Below, in pieces: positions 28,509 to 38,670 of a DNA stretch of 64,000 nucleotides. Under the pieces are notes generated by a model that ran no database searches, was not told the DNA's origin, and saw only the letters and a list, made by a program, of their open reading frames with translations. Both the position numbers and the translations under genes were made by a program. The first letter of the stretch is position 1. The number at the start of each line of letters is the position of its first letter. Where the stretch lies: assembly GCF_002150805.1 (NCBI RefSeq), contig NZ_MTBA01000004.1:434001-498000 (forward strand). Direction: 5' to 3'. Origin of the DNA: Oceanospirillum sanctuarii (GTDB lineage: Bacteria; Pseudomonadota; Gammaproteobacteria; Pseudomonadales; Halomonadaceae).

Positions 28509-29831
28509 TCAGGCGCTAAGCCGCTCTTTCTCAGCCAGAACACCGGCTACGGTAAAGAAAGAACCGAAGACAAAGACAAGATCCTGGTCACAGGTTTCCT
28601 CTAAAATACCATCAAGGGCGGAGGAAACATTCTCGAAGCTGCGCATGTTATCACATCCCAAAGCGGAGAGGTGCGATTCAATGCGTTTCACATCTGTCGC
28701 TCTTGGACCATCCAGTTGGGCCAGATACCAGGCATCAAAATGCGGAGCCATAATGTCCAGTACAGACTCGATATCTTTATCGTCTAGCATACCCAAAAGC
28801 GCTACTCGCTTACCTTCAACCTGAGGCAGACGTTTAGCGACATATTCTGCAGCGTGAGGGTTATGAGCGACATCCAGCATAAAACGCCCCAGACGCTGCA
28901 TACGTCCCGTTAGCTGTGCAGTAGCCAGCCCCTGATAAAGCGCATCACCGGCGATATCCAGTCCAAGATGCTGGATCACCTGAAGAACAGTCGCTGCATT
29001 ATCAGTTGGCAGATTCACATTCGGTAGCTGCAGATACTGCAGCGTTACCTCGCCTTCAGCATTCAGCTGCTGCCAGTTCCAGCCCTGATCAGCTTCTGAC
29101 CAGCGATACTGATAACCCAACTGATCGATAGAGCAACAACCCAGCGCTTCTGCTGTTTCCCGAACGGAACTCACAATCTGCTGAGAGCCAATAATCGCAG
29201 GCTTACCACTACGGAAAATACCCGCTTTCTCACGTCCGATCTGTTCAATATCCGAACCTAACCAGCTTTCATGGTCCAGCGCGATTGTGGTGACGACTGA
29301 TACATCCGGATCGATCAGGTTCACCGCATCAAGACGGCCGCCCAAACCCACCTCCAGAATCGCAACATCCGGCTTCTGCTCAGCAAACACAAGAAACGCT
29401 GCCAACGTACCGAACTCAAAATAGGTCAGAGAGATATCACCACGGGCCTGCTCGATCTGAGCAAAGGCCTTGCAGATCAGCTCATCAGCAACCGGCTCAC
29501 CATCAAGGGCGATACGCTCGTTGTAATGCAGAAAATGTGGAGAGGTGTAGCAACCTGTCCTGTAGCCACCAGCACGCAACACACTTTCAAGCAGCGCTAC
29601 GGTTGAGCCTTTGCCGTTGGTACCGGCAACGGTGACAACTTTACAGGGAAGCGAAGTGATATCGAGTCGCTCAGCGACCTGACGCAGACGGTCAAGGCCA
29701 AGATCGATTTCAGTCGGATGCAGAGCTTCAAGATAGCCCAGCCATTCAGAAAGTGAGGCCTTATCAGCAGCAAACCCCTGAGAACCAGGGGTTTGCTTAC
29801 CGGAGACCGAAGTACCGGATTGGGTGTTCAT
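28509..29831 (-). CDS. folC: Dihydrofolate / folylpolyglutamate synthase FolC
   Basis: A 440-residue Mur-ligase-fold enzyme with the P-loop VTVAGTNGKGSTVALLESVL, then GCYTSPHFLHYNERI and the ALDHESWLGSDIEQIGREKAG region, ending in the C-terminal domain with DVAHNPHAAEYVAKRL. It joins glutamate to dihydropteroate and to folates. The first 25 or so residues (NTQSGTSVSGKQTPGSQGF) form an unusual low-complexity leader; a later start is possible but no ATG with a better ribosome site was seen. It begins 14 bases after the accD stop. Confidence 0.94.
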   Translation of the reverse strand: MNTQSGTSVSGKQTPGSQGFAADKASLSEWLGYLEALHPTEIDLGLDRLRQVAERLDITSLPCKVVTVAGTNGKGSTVALLESVLRAGGYRTGCYTSPHFLHYNERIALDGEPVADELICKAFAQIEQARGDISLTYFEFGTLAAFLVFAEQKPDVAILEVGLGGRLDAVNLIDPDVSVVTTIALDHESWLGSDIEQIGREKAGIFRSGKPAIIGSQQIVSSVRETAEALGCCSIDQLGYQYRWSEADQGWNWQQLNAEGEVTLQYLQLPNVNLPTDNAATVLQVIQHLGLDIAGDALYQGLATAQLTGRMQRLGRFMLDVAHNPHAAEYVAKRLPQVEGKRVALLGMLDDKDIESVLDIMAPHFDAWYLAQLDGPRATDVKRIESHLSALGCDNMRSFENVSSALDGILEETCDQDLVFVFGSFFTVAGVLAEKERLSA

Positions 29832-29845
29832 TGATCAGCGAATGC

Positions 29846-30706
29846 TCAGTTTGCCGGCATAGCCGTCAGTTTACGCAGAATAGATGACAGACGCTCACGC
29901 AGCTCGTGACGGTGGATAATCATATCAACCGTACCGTGATCCAGCAGGAACTCACTGCGCTGGAAGCCTTCCGGCAGTTTCTCACGTACAGTCTGCTCGA
30001 TAACACGAGGACCCGCGAAACCACACAGAGCAAAAGGCTCAGCAACGTTCAGATCACCCAGCATCGCCAGACTCGCAGAAACACCACCGTAAACAGGATC
30101 GGTCAGAACAGAAATATACGGAATACCCGCCTGCTTCAGTTTCTCAAGAGCTGCACTGGTACGGGCCATCTGCATCAGGGAGAACAGTGCTTCCTGCATA
30201 CGGGCACCGCCACTGGCGGAGAAACAGATGAAAGGAATGCCTTCAGCCAGAGCCAGTTCAGCCGCTTTAACAAAGCGCTGACCAACCACAGAACCCATGG
30301 AACCACCCATGAAGTTAAACTCGAAGGAACAGGCAACAACTTCAACACCCTGAACAGTACCGCGCATAACGATCAGCGCATCTTTCTCTTCAGTATCACG
30401 CTGAGCGGCCGCCAGACGATCCTTATACTTCTTGGAGTCTTTAAACTTCAGACGATCTACTGGCTCGATCTCAGAGAACAGCTCGGTACGGCCATCTTCA
30501 TCCAGGAACATACCCAGACGCTTACGGGCAGTAAGACGCATGTGGTGGTCACATTTCGGACACACATTGTGACTTTTCTCCAGCTCCGGGCGGTAGAGAA
30601 CAGTTTCACACTTAGGGCACTTGCGCCACAGGCCTTCAGGAATATTGTTACGACGGTTACGATCGGAACGAACGATCGAAGGTACAATTTTTTCGAGCCA
30701 ACTCAT
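29846..30706 (-). CDS. accD: Acetyl-CoA carboxylase carboxyltransferase subunit beta AccD
   Basis: A 286-residue subunit with the N-terminal four-cysteine zinc ribbon (CPKC at about 30-33 and CPKC at about 49-52) and the crotonase-fold transferase domain with [20 protein letters not shown] and [20 protein letters not shown]. With AccA it moves carboxyl from biotin to acetyl-CoA to form malonyl-CoA. The order trpA-accD-folC is standard in gammaproteobacteria. A terminator separates it from trpA, so it probably has its own promoter within 30707-30782. Confidence 0.97.
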   Translation of the reverse strand: MSWLEKIVPSIVRSDRNRRNNIPEGLWRKCPKCETVLYRPELEKSHNVCPKCDHHMRLTARKRLGMFLDEDGRTELFSEIEPVDRLKFKDSKKYKDRLAAAQRDTEEKDALIVMRGTVQGVEVVACSFEFNFMGGSMGSVVGQRFVKAAELALAEGIPFICFSASGGARMQEALFSLMQMARTSAALEKLKQAGIPYISVLTDPVYGGVSASLAMLGDLNVAEPFALCGFAGPRVIEQTVREKLPEGFQRSEFLLDHGTVDMIIHRHELRERLSSILRKLTAMPAN

Positions 30707-30782
30707 AAGTTATTTACTTCTGCTATTCCGTATAACAGCTTGGCCGCCCTCGGGCGACCAGCAGCGAATCTTTTTGTGATAA

Positions 30783-30808
30783 AGAACGCCCCTGAAAAGG
30801 GGCGTTCT
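30783..30808 (-). terminator. Terminator of the trp genes
   Basis: A perfect 11-bp stem (AGAACGCCCCT with AGGGGCGTTCT) and a 4-nt loop, with a short T-rich tail on the minus strand, 61 bases after the trpA stop. Confidence 0.8.
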
Positions 30809-30868
30809 CTGAGCGTAGGTGCAATATACCAAAACTACACGGATCACATAAAGTAAAGAAGCGTGTTT

Positions 30869-31672
30869 TTAGGCATCCATTGCCAAACGCATCTCTTTAA
30901 TACGCTCCTGAAGTGCCGGTGCAATTTTTTCCGGGGTCTCTGCCAGTTCTGCAATACAGTTCACCAGCACGCTACCCACGATCACACCATCAGCAACCTG
31001 ACTAACCGCAGCAGCTGACGCACCGTCACGGATACCAAAACCAACCGCCAGAGGCACATCAGTCAGTTCACGCAGATCCGCAAGCTTGCCACCCACTTCT
31101 GCAACATCCAGTGTGGCGGAACCGGTCACACCTTTTACTGACACGTAATACAGGTAACCGGAGGCGTGTGCTGCAATTTTAGCGGCACGTTCACGGGTGG
31201 TCGTTGGAGCAACCAGGAAGATGGTATCGATACCGGATTCTTTGAATACAGGAACGACTTCTTCCGCTTCTTCCGGGGGCAGATCCACCAGAAGAACACC
31301 ATCAACACCGGATGCTTTGGCTTTCGCTGCGAAGGTTTCGTAGCCCATGTGCTCGATCGGGTTCAGATAGCCCATCAGTACAACCGGGGTAGTACTGTCT
31401 TTTTCGCGGAATGACGCCACGATATCCAGAACACCCTGAACACTGGCACCTGCTGCCAGAGCACGCTCACAGGCTTTCTGAATCACAGGGCCATCAGCCA
31501 TAGGATCCGAGAACGGCATACCCAGCTCGATCATGTCGGCACCGGCTTCAACCAGTGCATGCATCAGACCTTCCGTGTATTCCGGCTTAGGGTCACCGCC
31601 TGTGATGTAAGGAATCAGTGCCTTTTTGCCTTCAGCATTCAGAGCTGCAAATTTTTCTTCTAAACGATTCAT
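30869..31672 (-). CDS. trpA: Tryptophan synthase alpha chain TrpA
   Basis: A 267-residue TIM-barrel subunit from the ATG at 31672. An in-frame GTG at 31684 overlaps the trpB stop and an ATG also lies at 31675, but GAGG sits six bases before 31672 and the family begins like MNRLEEKF. It has [16 protein letters not shown], the catalytic glutamate in [18 protein letters not shown], and [19 protein letters not shown]. It releases indole from indole-3-glycerol phosphate. It is the last gene of trpF-trpB-trpA. Confidence 0.96.
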   Translation of the reverse strand: MNRLEEKFAALNAEGKKALIPYITGGDPKPEYTEGLMHALVEAGADMIELGMPFSDPMADGPVIQKACERALAAGASVQGVLDIVASFREKDSTTPVVLMGYLNPIEHMGYETFAAKAKASGVDGVLLVDLPPEEAEEVVPVFKESGIDTIFLVAPTTTRERAAKIAAHASGYLYYVSVKGVTGSATLDVAEVGGKLADLRELTDVPLAVGFGIRDGASAAAVSQVADGVIVGSVLVNCIAELAETPEKIAPALQERIKEMRLAMDA

Positions 31673-31680
31673 CATCAACC

Positions 31681-32901
31681 TCACACCGTAATTCCATCGA
31701 TACCCGCAACCGTGTGGATATCTTTATCACCACGGCCGGACAGGTTGATAATAATGTGCTGATCAGGAGACATAGTCTGAGCCAGCTTACGTCCATAGGC
31801 CAGGGCGTGGCTGCTCTCCAAAGCAGGCATAATGCCTTCAACACGGGTCAGTTCACGGAAAGCTGCCAGCACTTCGTCATCGTTAGCGGCCACGTAGTTC
31901 ACACGACCTATATCTTTCAGGTAAGCGTGTTCAGGACCCACACCCGGATAATCCAGACCTGCGGATACGGAGTGAGTCTCGATGATCTGACCATCGTTAT
32001 CCTGCATCAGGTAGGTACGGTTGCCGTGCAGTACACCCGGCTCACCGGCACACAGTGGAGCTGCGTGACGACCGGTTTCGATACCATCACCACCGGCTTC
32101 CACACCATACATAGCAACAGATTCATCCTGCAGGAACGGATAGAAAAGTCCCATTGCATTAGAACCGCCACCTACACAGGCAACCAGAGCATCCGGCAGA
32201 CGACCATTCTGAGTAAGACTCTGTTCACGGGCTTCACGACCGATTACCGAGTTAAAGTCACGCACCAGCATCGGATACGGGTGAGGACCGGCAACGGTAC
32301 CAATAATGTAGAAAGTGTTGTCGACGTTAGTTACCCAATCGCGCAGCGCTTCGTTCATCGCATCTTTCAGAGTACGGGAACCTGAAGTAACGGCATGTAC
32401 TTTGGCACCCAGCAGTTTCATACGGTACACGTTCAGAGACTGACGCTTAACGTCGTCCGCACCCATGAAAATTTCGCACTCAAGGCCAAGACGGGCCGCA
32501 ACAGTAGCCGTTGCCACACCATGCTGACCGGCACCGGTTTCAGCGATAACACGGGGTTTACCGGTGTATTTCGCCAGCAGCGCCTGACCAATGGTGTTAT
32601 TAACTTTGTGAGCACCCGTGTGATTCAGATCCTCACGCTTCAGAAAAATCTGCGCACCACCCAGCATCCGTGACCATCGTTCTGCGTGGTAAAGCGGTGA
32701 AGGACGACCCACATAATGGGCCAGATCTTTATCAAACTCAGCCTGAAATTCAGGATCTTTTGACAGCTTGTTATAGGTATTTTCCAGTTCTTCTAACGCG
32801 TAGCTCAGCGTTTCTGAAACAAAGCGACCGCCATAAGGACCAAAATGGCCTTTAGTATCCGGCAGTTGCAGAAGTTCAGCATAGGTGTTCGCCTTGGTCA
32901 C
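31681..32901 (-). CDS. trpB: Tryptophan synthase beta chain TrpB
   Basis: A 406-residue PLP subunit with the lysine in [20 protein letters not shown] and the [16 protein letters not shown] phosphate-binding motif. It joins indole to serine. The start is a GTG that overlaps the trpF stop by four bases (GTGA), so its translation is coupled to trpF. Length and motifs are typical. The tight trpF-trpB-trpA arrangement matches many gammaproteobacteria in which the other trp genes lie elsewhere. Confidence 0.97.
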   Translation of the reverse strand: MTKANTYAELLQLPDTKGHFGPYGGRFVSETLSYALEELENTYNKLSKDPEFQAEFDKDLAHYVGRPSPLYHAERWSRMLGGAQIFLKREDLNHTGAHKVNNTIGQALLAKYTGKPRVIAETGAGQHGVATATVAARLGLECEIFMGADDVKRQSLNVYRMKLLGAKVHAVTSGSRTLKDAMNEALRDWVTNVDNTFYIIGTVAGPHPYPMLVRDFNSVIGREAREQSLTQNGRLPDALVACVGGGSNAMGLFYPFLQDESVAMYGVEAGGDGIETGRHAAPLCAGEPGVLHGNRTYLMQDNDGQIIETHSVSAGLDYPGVGPEHAYLKDIGRVNYVAANDDEVLAAFRELTRVEGIMPALESSHALAYGRKLAQTMSPDQHIIINLSGRGDKDIHTVAGIDGITV

Positions 32902-33512
32902 GGATTTGCACCTCTAATAAATGCATGGATTTTAGCGGGATCTTTAATCCCTTTCTGGGCTTCAACACCGCCTGACACATCAACCCCATAGGGTTGGAGT
33001 TGCTGCACGGCAGAGCTGATGTTTTCCGGAGTTAAGCCTCCGGCAAGAATAATAGGTCGCGGCGAATTTTCAGGGATCAGTTCCCAGTTAAAGGTCTCGC
33101 CGGTTCCGCCCGGAACGCCGGGACGATAACTGTCCAGCAGAAGCGCACGAGCATCTTTGAATTCAATTAGTTGCTCTGACAGAGAGTCGGCATCTTTAAC
33201 ACGTAATGCCTTGATCCAGGGACGATTGAAGGAAGCGCAAAGGTCAGCGCTCTCGTCTCCATGGAACTGAATCAGATCACAACCAGTGACCTCTAGGATA
33301 CGACAAATGTCGTCCTGCGGTTCATTAACAAAAAGTGCAACAGTCGTCACAAAAGGAGGCAGCTGAGCGATGATTTCGCCGGCTTTCTCCGGCGTCACAT
33401 AGCGCGGGCTTGGTTTATAAAACACAAAGCCTAAGGCATCGGCACCCGCCGCTATCGCTTCCAGTGCATCTTCAATTCGGGTAATTCCACAGATTTTTAC
33501 GCGGGTTCTCAT
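32898..33512 (-). CDS. trpF: Phosphoribosylanthranilate isomerase TrpF
   Basis: A 204-residue TIM-barrel enzyme with the catalytic cysteine in [20 protein letters not shown] and the family motifs [21 protein letters not shown] and [17 protein letters not shown]. It isomerises phosphoribosylanthranilate. It starts three bases after the truA stop, so it is co-transcribed with truA, and it ends inside the trpB start codon. Confidence 0.96.
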   Translation of the reverse strand: MRTRVKICGITRIEDALEAIAAGADALGFVFYKPSPRYVTPEKAGEIIAQLPPFVTTVALFVNEPQDDICRILEVTGCDLIQFHGDESADLCASFNRPWIKALRVKDADSLSEQLIEFKDARALLLDSYRPGVPGGTGETFNWELIPENSPRPIILAGGLTPENISSAVQQLQPYGVDVSGGVEAQKGIKDPAKIHAFIRGANP

Positions 33513-33515
33513 GAC

Positions 33516-34364
33516 TCAGATATTCTCAGAACCTAACAGGGTTAAAAAGTGCGGGCCCAGCTCCAGTTTCGGCAGGCCGAAGTGCTCCGGATATTGGGCT
33601 TCAACAAAATAGAGGCCATAGGGCGGCGCAGTAACACCCGCCTGCGTGCGATCACGCAGCGCCAGCAGATCAGCAATCCACTGAACAGGTTTGTCCCCCG
33701 CCCCCACTGGTAGCAGAGCACCAACAATATTGCGAATCATGTGGTGCAGAAATGCGTTTGCCTGAATCTCAAGAATCACCAGGCAGCCCATACGGAATAC
33801 TTTGGCTTTCTCGATATTACGCCACGGCGTATTCGACTGACAACCAGCAGCTCGGAATGACGAAAAGTCGTTTTCGCCTAAGAGGTGCTGAACCGCCTGA
33901 TGCATTTTTTCTTCATCGAGTGGGCGATCAAACCAGGTCATCTGATCCGACATCAGAGCCGGGCGCACCCGCTGGTTATAGATCACATAACGATAGCGAC
34001 GGGAGGTTGCTGAATAGCGGGCATGAAACTCGCCATCCACAGGAATCGCCCAACGCACTGCGATACTGTCCGGCAGATTGGTATTACAACCAAAGGTCCA
34101 GGCTTTACTGGAACGCACCGCTGTTGAGTCAAAATGCACAATCTGCGACGAGGCATGCACACCGGTATCGGTGCGACCTGAGCACATCACAGTGATAGGC
34201 TCATTGGCAACCTTGCTCAGCGCCTTCTCCAGGGTTTCCTGAACGCTCTTTACACCAGGCTGCTGGGTCTGCCAGCCATGGTAACCGGAGCCGTTATATT
34301 CAACACACATGGCGTAGCGGCCAGCACGGCCATTATCATCGGGAATTACAGGAAGCTGGATCAT
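33516..34364 (-). CDS. truA: tRNA pseudouridine(38-40) synthase TruA
   Basis: A 282-residue enzyme with the catalytic aspartate in CSGRTDTGVHASSQIVHFD, the N-terminal VEYNGSGYHGWQTQQ and the C-terminal FLHHMIRNIVGALLPVGAG. It modifies uridines 38-40 of tRNA anticodon arms. The position between fimV and trpF is the pseudomonad order. The first 18 residues before RYAMCVEYNGSG extend a little beyond typical members, and no strong ribosome site marks the exact start. Confidence 0.95.
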   Translation of the reverse strand: MIQLPVIPDDNGRAGRYAMCVEYNGSGYHGWQTQQPGVKSVQETLEKALSKVANEPITVMCSGRTDTGVHASSQIVHFDSTAVRSSKAWTFGCNTNLPDSIAVRWAIPVDGEFHARYSATSRRYRYVIYNQRVRPALMSDQMTWFDRPLDEEKMHQAVQHLLGENDFSSFRAAGCQSNTPWRNIEKAKVFRMGCLVILEIQANAFLHHMIRNIVGALLPVGAGDKPVQWIADLLALRDRTQAGVTAPPYGLYFVEAQYPEHFGLPKLELGPHFLTLLGSENI

Positions 34365-34461
34365 ATCGGGTAAAGCGGACTCATTTAGATACAGATAAAA
34401 GGATGGCCATTATGCCATCAGATGCGCCTGAGGTTTATCGATTAATCTGCAGGCTAAAAAC

Positions 34462-34490
34462 AGCAACGGGCCTGACCGAAGTCAGACCCG
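34462..34490 (-). terminator. Terminator after fimV
   Basis: A 10-bp stem with one mismatch (34467-34476 with 34481-34490) and a 4-nt loop, 34 bases after the fimV stop, followed on the minus strand by TTGCTGTTTTT. The other side also has a T-run. Confidence 0.7.
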
Positions 34491-34523
34491 ATTTTTTGCT
34501 GATCACTAAAACCTAGAGCAAGC

Positions 34524-37500
34524 TTATTCGCCCTGAAGCTTAGCAATCAAAGCACTGGCTTCTTCTTTCTGATCCGCATTGCCGCGTTTCAGAACATCTT
34601 CCAGCGCTTCTATGGCTGAGGAAGTATTCCCCATATCCACGTAGGCTCTCGCCAGATCCAGTTTGATTTCCGGATCTTCATTCTCATCCAGCAGGCCATC
34701 GATGTTCAGCTGGTCATCGTCAGAGCTTTCATCAAAAGCGATATCAGACAATTCACCCAGATCCGCCAGATCATCCTCTTCGTCGATGTTCGGAGACAGA
34801 TCAACAATCTCGTCATCATCACTCAGATCCTGACCTACCAGATCTTCCATGCCGCTCAGCTGCAGAGCATCGCTGTCCTTACTGGCCGACATCGAAAGAT
34901 CACCCAGATCAGCGATATAGTCCTGTGTATCCGAACGCAGCGCTTCACGGGTATCATCAAAGTCATACTCTGAATCTTCTTCCGCCGCAGAGATCTGAAC
35001 CAGATCATCAGATTCCAGATCCGCCAGATCTGTCAGCTCAAAGTCTGCAGTATCCAGAGGCTCAGGCTCACCCAAATCCAGAGGATCAAGGTTGATCATA
35101 GGCTCGTTATCTTTGATGTCGTCGCTCAGATCCAGATCCGTCAACTCAAAGTCAACGTCATCCAGACTGGAGTCATCTGATGATTCCTCACCAGCGTAGC
35201 GGGTGAAGTCACGCTCAAGCGCATCAAGCTCACTGCTCAGATCAAGATCGTACTTACTATCTTCATCTGATGTCTCAGCAGAAGTATTCACTTCACTATC
35301 AAGGGCCTGAATATCATCCAGATCGCCAAGATCATCTACAGAAGGTGAAGCCACATAGTTGCTGGCACCGACTTTATTGTAGAGCTCCTGCTGCAAAGCC
35401 AGAGCATCACTCAGCGCTTTAGCATCACCGACTTCCTGAAGCTGTCGCAACTCATGATCGAAGGTTGCTTCATCCCCCAGGTCGACCAGCACTTCCATAA
35501 ACTTCAGGCGAACATCGTTATCTTCCGGATTCTCACCCAGAGTACGCTGAAGAATAGCGGCGGCTTGCTCTGGCTGACCCAGTTCACGATAGGTCTGGGC
35601 TTCATCAAGAGCACTGAGATCTCCAGCAACGTCAGATGCACTGTCGCCTGCTTCATCTGAAAGCTCTTCTAAAGAGAGCTCATCATCTAAAGAAAGCTCT
35701 GCAGAATCATCTGCAACACTCAGATCTACTTCCGGGCTGAGATCATCAAGATCAAAATCAACACTCAGATCTTCTGCCGACAGATCATCGGAGTCGGAAT
35801 CATCGAAAACCAACTCATCTGACTCATCAGCCGCCGCTGCCTCAAGCGCTGCAGCCTCATTTGCCAGTTCAGCCAGCAGATCATCATCGCTCAGATCATC
35901 TTCTGAGGCGATCAGGGAATCTTCAGTCAGGCCTTCAGTATCATCCAGCAGATCCAGATCACTCAGATCATCACCTTCAAGGTCGATCAGTTCTTCTGAA
36001 TCATCGTATTCGTCAACCACTGCTTCAGGTTCAGCGATATCCTCGAGTTCCAGGTCACCAAGATCTTCGGCTTCCGCAAGCGTTTCAGCCTGAGGAATCT
36101 CAAGTTCATCAGTGTCCAGTTCAATGAGATTATCCTGAGCCGACTCACCGGAATCAGCTTCCTCTGCTGATACGGTGTTTTCTGTCAACTCAGCTTGCGC
36201 GAAAGGGACTTGAGAGTCCTCCTCACCGTCAGAACCTTTGTCATCTGAACCATCATCAAGATCGCCCAGATCAAAATCTTCGGAGAAATCCAGATCATCA
36301 AGATCAAGCTCGCCATCCAGATCCAGAGCTTCTCCATCACCGGCTGCTGGCTCGTCATCAGCATCCAGATCCCCCAGATCAAAGTCACCCAGATCTTCGA
36401 TTTCAGCAGAGGAGCTTTCTGCCAGTGCATCAGACTCACCCAGATCATCCAGACTCAGCTCTTCAGCAGCTGGTTCAGCCGGAGTCTCATCAAGGCTCAG
36501 ATCCATATCCAGGCTTGTGTCATCCAGACCACCACTCAGATCATCATCCAGATCACCACTCAGGTCATCATCCAGAGCCAGATCGTCCGGCAGATCATCG
36601 TCAGAGATCGCATCCAGCGCCGCAACGCCAGCTGCACCTGCTACCGCACCGGTCGCCAGATCAGACATACCGGAATCATCTGAACTATTTTTCTTAGCAT
36701 CTGCATCGCCAGACTTACGGCGACGACGCATCACCATCAACAGAAGTACCAGAGCAAGAACCGCTGCCGCTGCGCCACCAATGATGGTTGCGTTTTTACG
36801 CAGACTGTCCACCAGGAAAGAACCCGGATCAAGCTCCTGAGTTTCCTGCTTATCCAGAGAGAAGGACTTTACAGGTTCAGGCTTAGCTTCTTCTTTGACG
36901 GCCTCAGAAGCCATCTCCTGCTTTGCCGGCATTTCTGCCTCAGCATTTTGTTTCTCAGCCTCTGCAGCCAAATCAAGGCCGATTGCACCAGCAGTTACCT
37001 GACCGGTAGTTGCTGCTGAAGAGGTCGAGGCAACAGGTGGCTGAACCTCCTGATTCATCCCCCCCTCAGAAGCATCAGCGACGGACTTACCCGCCAGCAA
37101 CTGGTTTTGCTTATCCAGCATCGCTTCCATGGCTGCCAGCTGCTCATCTTTCAGACGAATCAGCTTCTGCAGAGTGTTAACCTGTTTCTGCAGATCATCC
37201 AGACGGCTGGAAAGCTCAGCTTTCTCACGGGCCGACTGATCCAGAGTTTCTTTGCTCAGCGCCAGCTCTTCGCTCACATCTGCAGATGCCGCTTCCGGTG
37301 CAGCCGTTTCTTCAGCTTCAGCAACAAGCTTCAGCGGTTGACTCTCAACCGGAGCATCTGCCATCACAGGCTCAGCTTTCGGCTCTGCCGGAACGGATTG
37401 CGCTTTAAAGGCAACCCAAGCTTTGTTTTGACTGGCAACTTCGCGAATTGCTTCCAGCTCTGAACGGCTAATCATCGCACTGCGATTAGGAATCAGGATG

Positions 37501-38147
37501 GTGCTACCTGCTTCCATATTGTTGATATTGCCGGTCGGAAAAGCGTCAGGGTTAGCATCCTGAATCGCCAGCATCGCCTGCTTAATCGTGACATTGGTGT
37601 CCGGACGGTTTTTACGGGCCAGACTCCACAAGGTATCAGTAGGGCCAACCTTAATGCGGCGCGCACCCTCCTCAACCAGATTACCGGCTGCAGGAGCGGC
37701 CAGAGGCTGAGAAGTTTGGCTGGTCTGAGCATACTGTTGCGTCAGAGTATTGTTATAGGTCGGCGGATCCAGCAGGAAGGTATATTCCCGCATCAACTGC
37801 CCCTGAGGCCATTCAACCTCAAGCAGGAAATTCAGGAAGGGCTCTTTAACCGGTTGAGCACTTGTCAACTCAATGTAGGGACCATTTTCACCGGGAAGAA
37901 CGCTGAAGCTCAGGTTCTGCAGGAAAAACTGGCGATCAAGACCGGCTTTGGCAAATGCACGCTCATCCGCAAGTTGTACGCGGATATCTTCTGCATCGAC
38001 ACCTTTAGTCTGTGCCAGTTGAATCGTTGCCTTGAAGGGCTGATTCAGTGATGAAAGTAACTCGGCTTCTCCGAGCCCCAAAGCAAACGCCAGTGGACTG
38101 CTTAACATGCCCACCGTCGCAAGAGTACCCGCCAGCTTGCGCACCAT
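34524..38147 (-). CDS. fimV: FimV/HubP-type polar hub protein
   Basis: A very long (1207 residues), highly acidic protein with the FimV plan. It has a signal peptide (about 1-22), the conserved N-terminal domain (LGEAELLSSLNQPFKATIQL), a periplasmic LysM motif (about 162-220, TDTLWSLARKNRPDTN), a coiled coil (about 290-345), one membrane helix (about 453-475) and a cytoplasmic region of about 700 residues dominated by Asp, Leu, Ser and Glu repeats. Within that region is a TPR-like block (EAQTYRELGQPEQAAAILQR), and the C terminus carries a conserved TPR segment (LDLARAYVDMGNTSSAIEAL). FimV/HubP binds peptidoglycan and organises type IV pili, flagella and chemotaxis at the pole. AAGGAA lies eight bases before the ATG. 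Confidence 0.93.
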   Translation of the reverse strand: MVRKLAGTLATVGMLSSPLAFALGLGEAELLSSLNQPFKATIQLAQTKGVDAEDIRVQLADERAFAKAGLDRQFFLQNLSFSVLPGENGPYIELTSAQPVKEPFLNFLLEVEWPQGQLMREYTFLLDPPTYNNTLTQQYAQTSQTSQPLAAPAAGNLVEEGARRIKVGPTDTLWSLARKNRPDTNVTIKQAMLAIQDANPDAFPTGNINNMEAGSTILIPNRSAMISRSELEAIREVASQNKAWVAFKAQSVPAEPKAEPVMADAPVESQPLKLVAEAEETAAPEAASADVSEELALSKETLDQSAREKAELSSRLDDLQKQVNTLQKLIRLKDEQLAAMEAMLDKQNQLLAGKSVADASEGGMNQEVQPPVASTSSAATTGQVTAGAIGLDLAAEAEKQNAEAEMPAKQEMASEAVKEEAKPEPVKSFSLDKQETQELDPGSFLVDSLRKNATIIGGAAAAVLALVLLLMVMRRRRKSGDADAKKNSSDDSGMSDLATGAVAGAAGVAALDAISDDDLPDDLALDDDLSGDLDDDLSGGLDDTSLDMDLSLDETPAEPAAEELSLDDLGESDALAESSSAEIEDLGDFDLGDLDADDEPAAGDGEALDLDGELDLDDLDFSEDFDLGDLDDGSDDKGSDGEEDSQVPFAQAELTENTVSAEEADSGESAQDNLIELDTDELEIPQAETLAEAEDLGDLELEDIAEPEAVVDEYDDSEELIDLEGDDLSDLDLLDDTEGLTEDSLIASEDDLSDDDLLAELANEAAALEAAAADESDELVFDDSDSDDLSAEDLSVDFDLDDLSPEVDLSVADDSAELSLDDELSLEELSDEAGDSASDVAGDLSALDEAQTYRELGQPEQAAAILQRTLGENPEDNDVRLKFMEVLVDLGDEATFDHELRQLQEVGDAKALSDALALQQELYNKVGASNYVASPSVDDLGDLDDIQALDSEVNTSAETSDEDSKYDLDLSSELDALERDFTRYAGEESSDDSSLDDVDFELTDLDLSDDIKDNEPMINLDPLDLGEPEPLDTADFELTDLADLESDDLVQISAAEEDSEYDFDDTREALRSDTQDYIADLGDLSMSASKDSDALQLSGMEDLVGQDLSDDDEIVDLSPNIDEEDDLADLGELSDIAFDESSDDDQLNIDGLLDENEDPEIKLDLARAYVDMGNTSSAIEALEDVLKRGNADQKEEASALIAKLQGE

Positions 38148-38358
38148 ATTTCTGATTCCTTAACACTTTGCACTGACCTGAAAGGCAGTACGACAGACTG
38201 AGATCGGAAAACCTTAGCCTTAACTGTCCCAGTTGATATTGGATATGTGTAACTTTTATCAATTATTCAACAAATTGTACACATCACCAAAGAACCATTC
38301 AGGTTTTTTATTAGTTTAGGTCGTTATTTTTTCTCAGCTTTTTTGAATCGAAACGCTG

Positions 38359-38408
38359 AAGCAAAACTTAAAAGCAAATAACCTGCTTACAAGCAAAGCA
38401 AGAAGCAA
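38359..38408. repeat. Cluster of five AAGCAA hexamers
   Basis: Copies start at 38359, 38372, 38391, 38396 and 38403, all in the same direction, within 50 bases and about 210-260 bases upstream of the fimV start. They could be regulator binding sites or simply local AT-rich sequence. Confidence 0.45.
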
Positions 38409-38603
38409 GCCAAAGTAAAAACAGATATACGACTAATAATTTAAAGCGATGACACGAATTGTTTATCGGCAAGAGCTCAGTATATCTGAACCTGAAGGGA
38501 AGAAATTAAAAATCAGGTGTTAGCGGATCAGACATTAGAAGTAATTAACGCTTAAGGTTCTGGTTATAAACCGTTTTAAGGTAACGGCTTGCCGCAGAAA
38601 CGG

Positions 38604-38630
38604 AAGAAGCCTGCCGAGGGCAGGCTTCTT
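38604..38630 (-). terminator. Terminator after asd
   Basis: A perfect 12-bp stem (AAGAAGCCTGCC with GGCAGGCTTCTT) and a 3-nt loop lie 40 bases past the asd stop. The minus-strand T-run is short. Confidence 0.7.
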
Positions 38631-38670
38631 GCCAAAAAAGGATACAGCAGGCCAGACCTGCTTAAACCCT

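Larger units (their letters stand above)
38148..38670. other. AT-rich gap between fimV and asd
   Basis: No gene was seen in these 523 bases. The region holds the fimV leader and promoter, which could not be fixed, a cluster of five AAGCAA hexamers (38359-38408) and the asd terminator at its right end. Confidence 0.6.

Noticed and set aside
36238-36840. Ser/Arg-rich plus-strand gene opposite fimV
   Set aside because: Its composition is the mirror of the Asp/Leu/Ser codons of fimV on the other strand; it has no independent ribosome site or domain.
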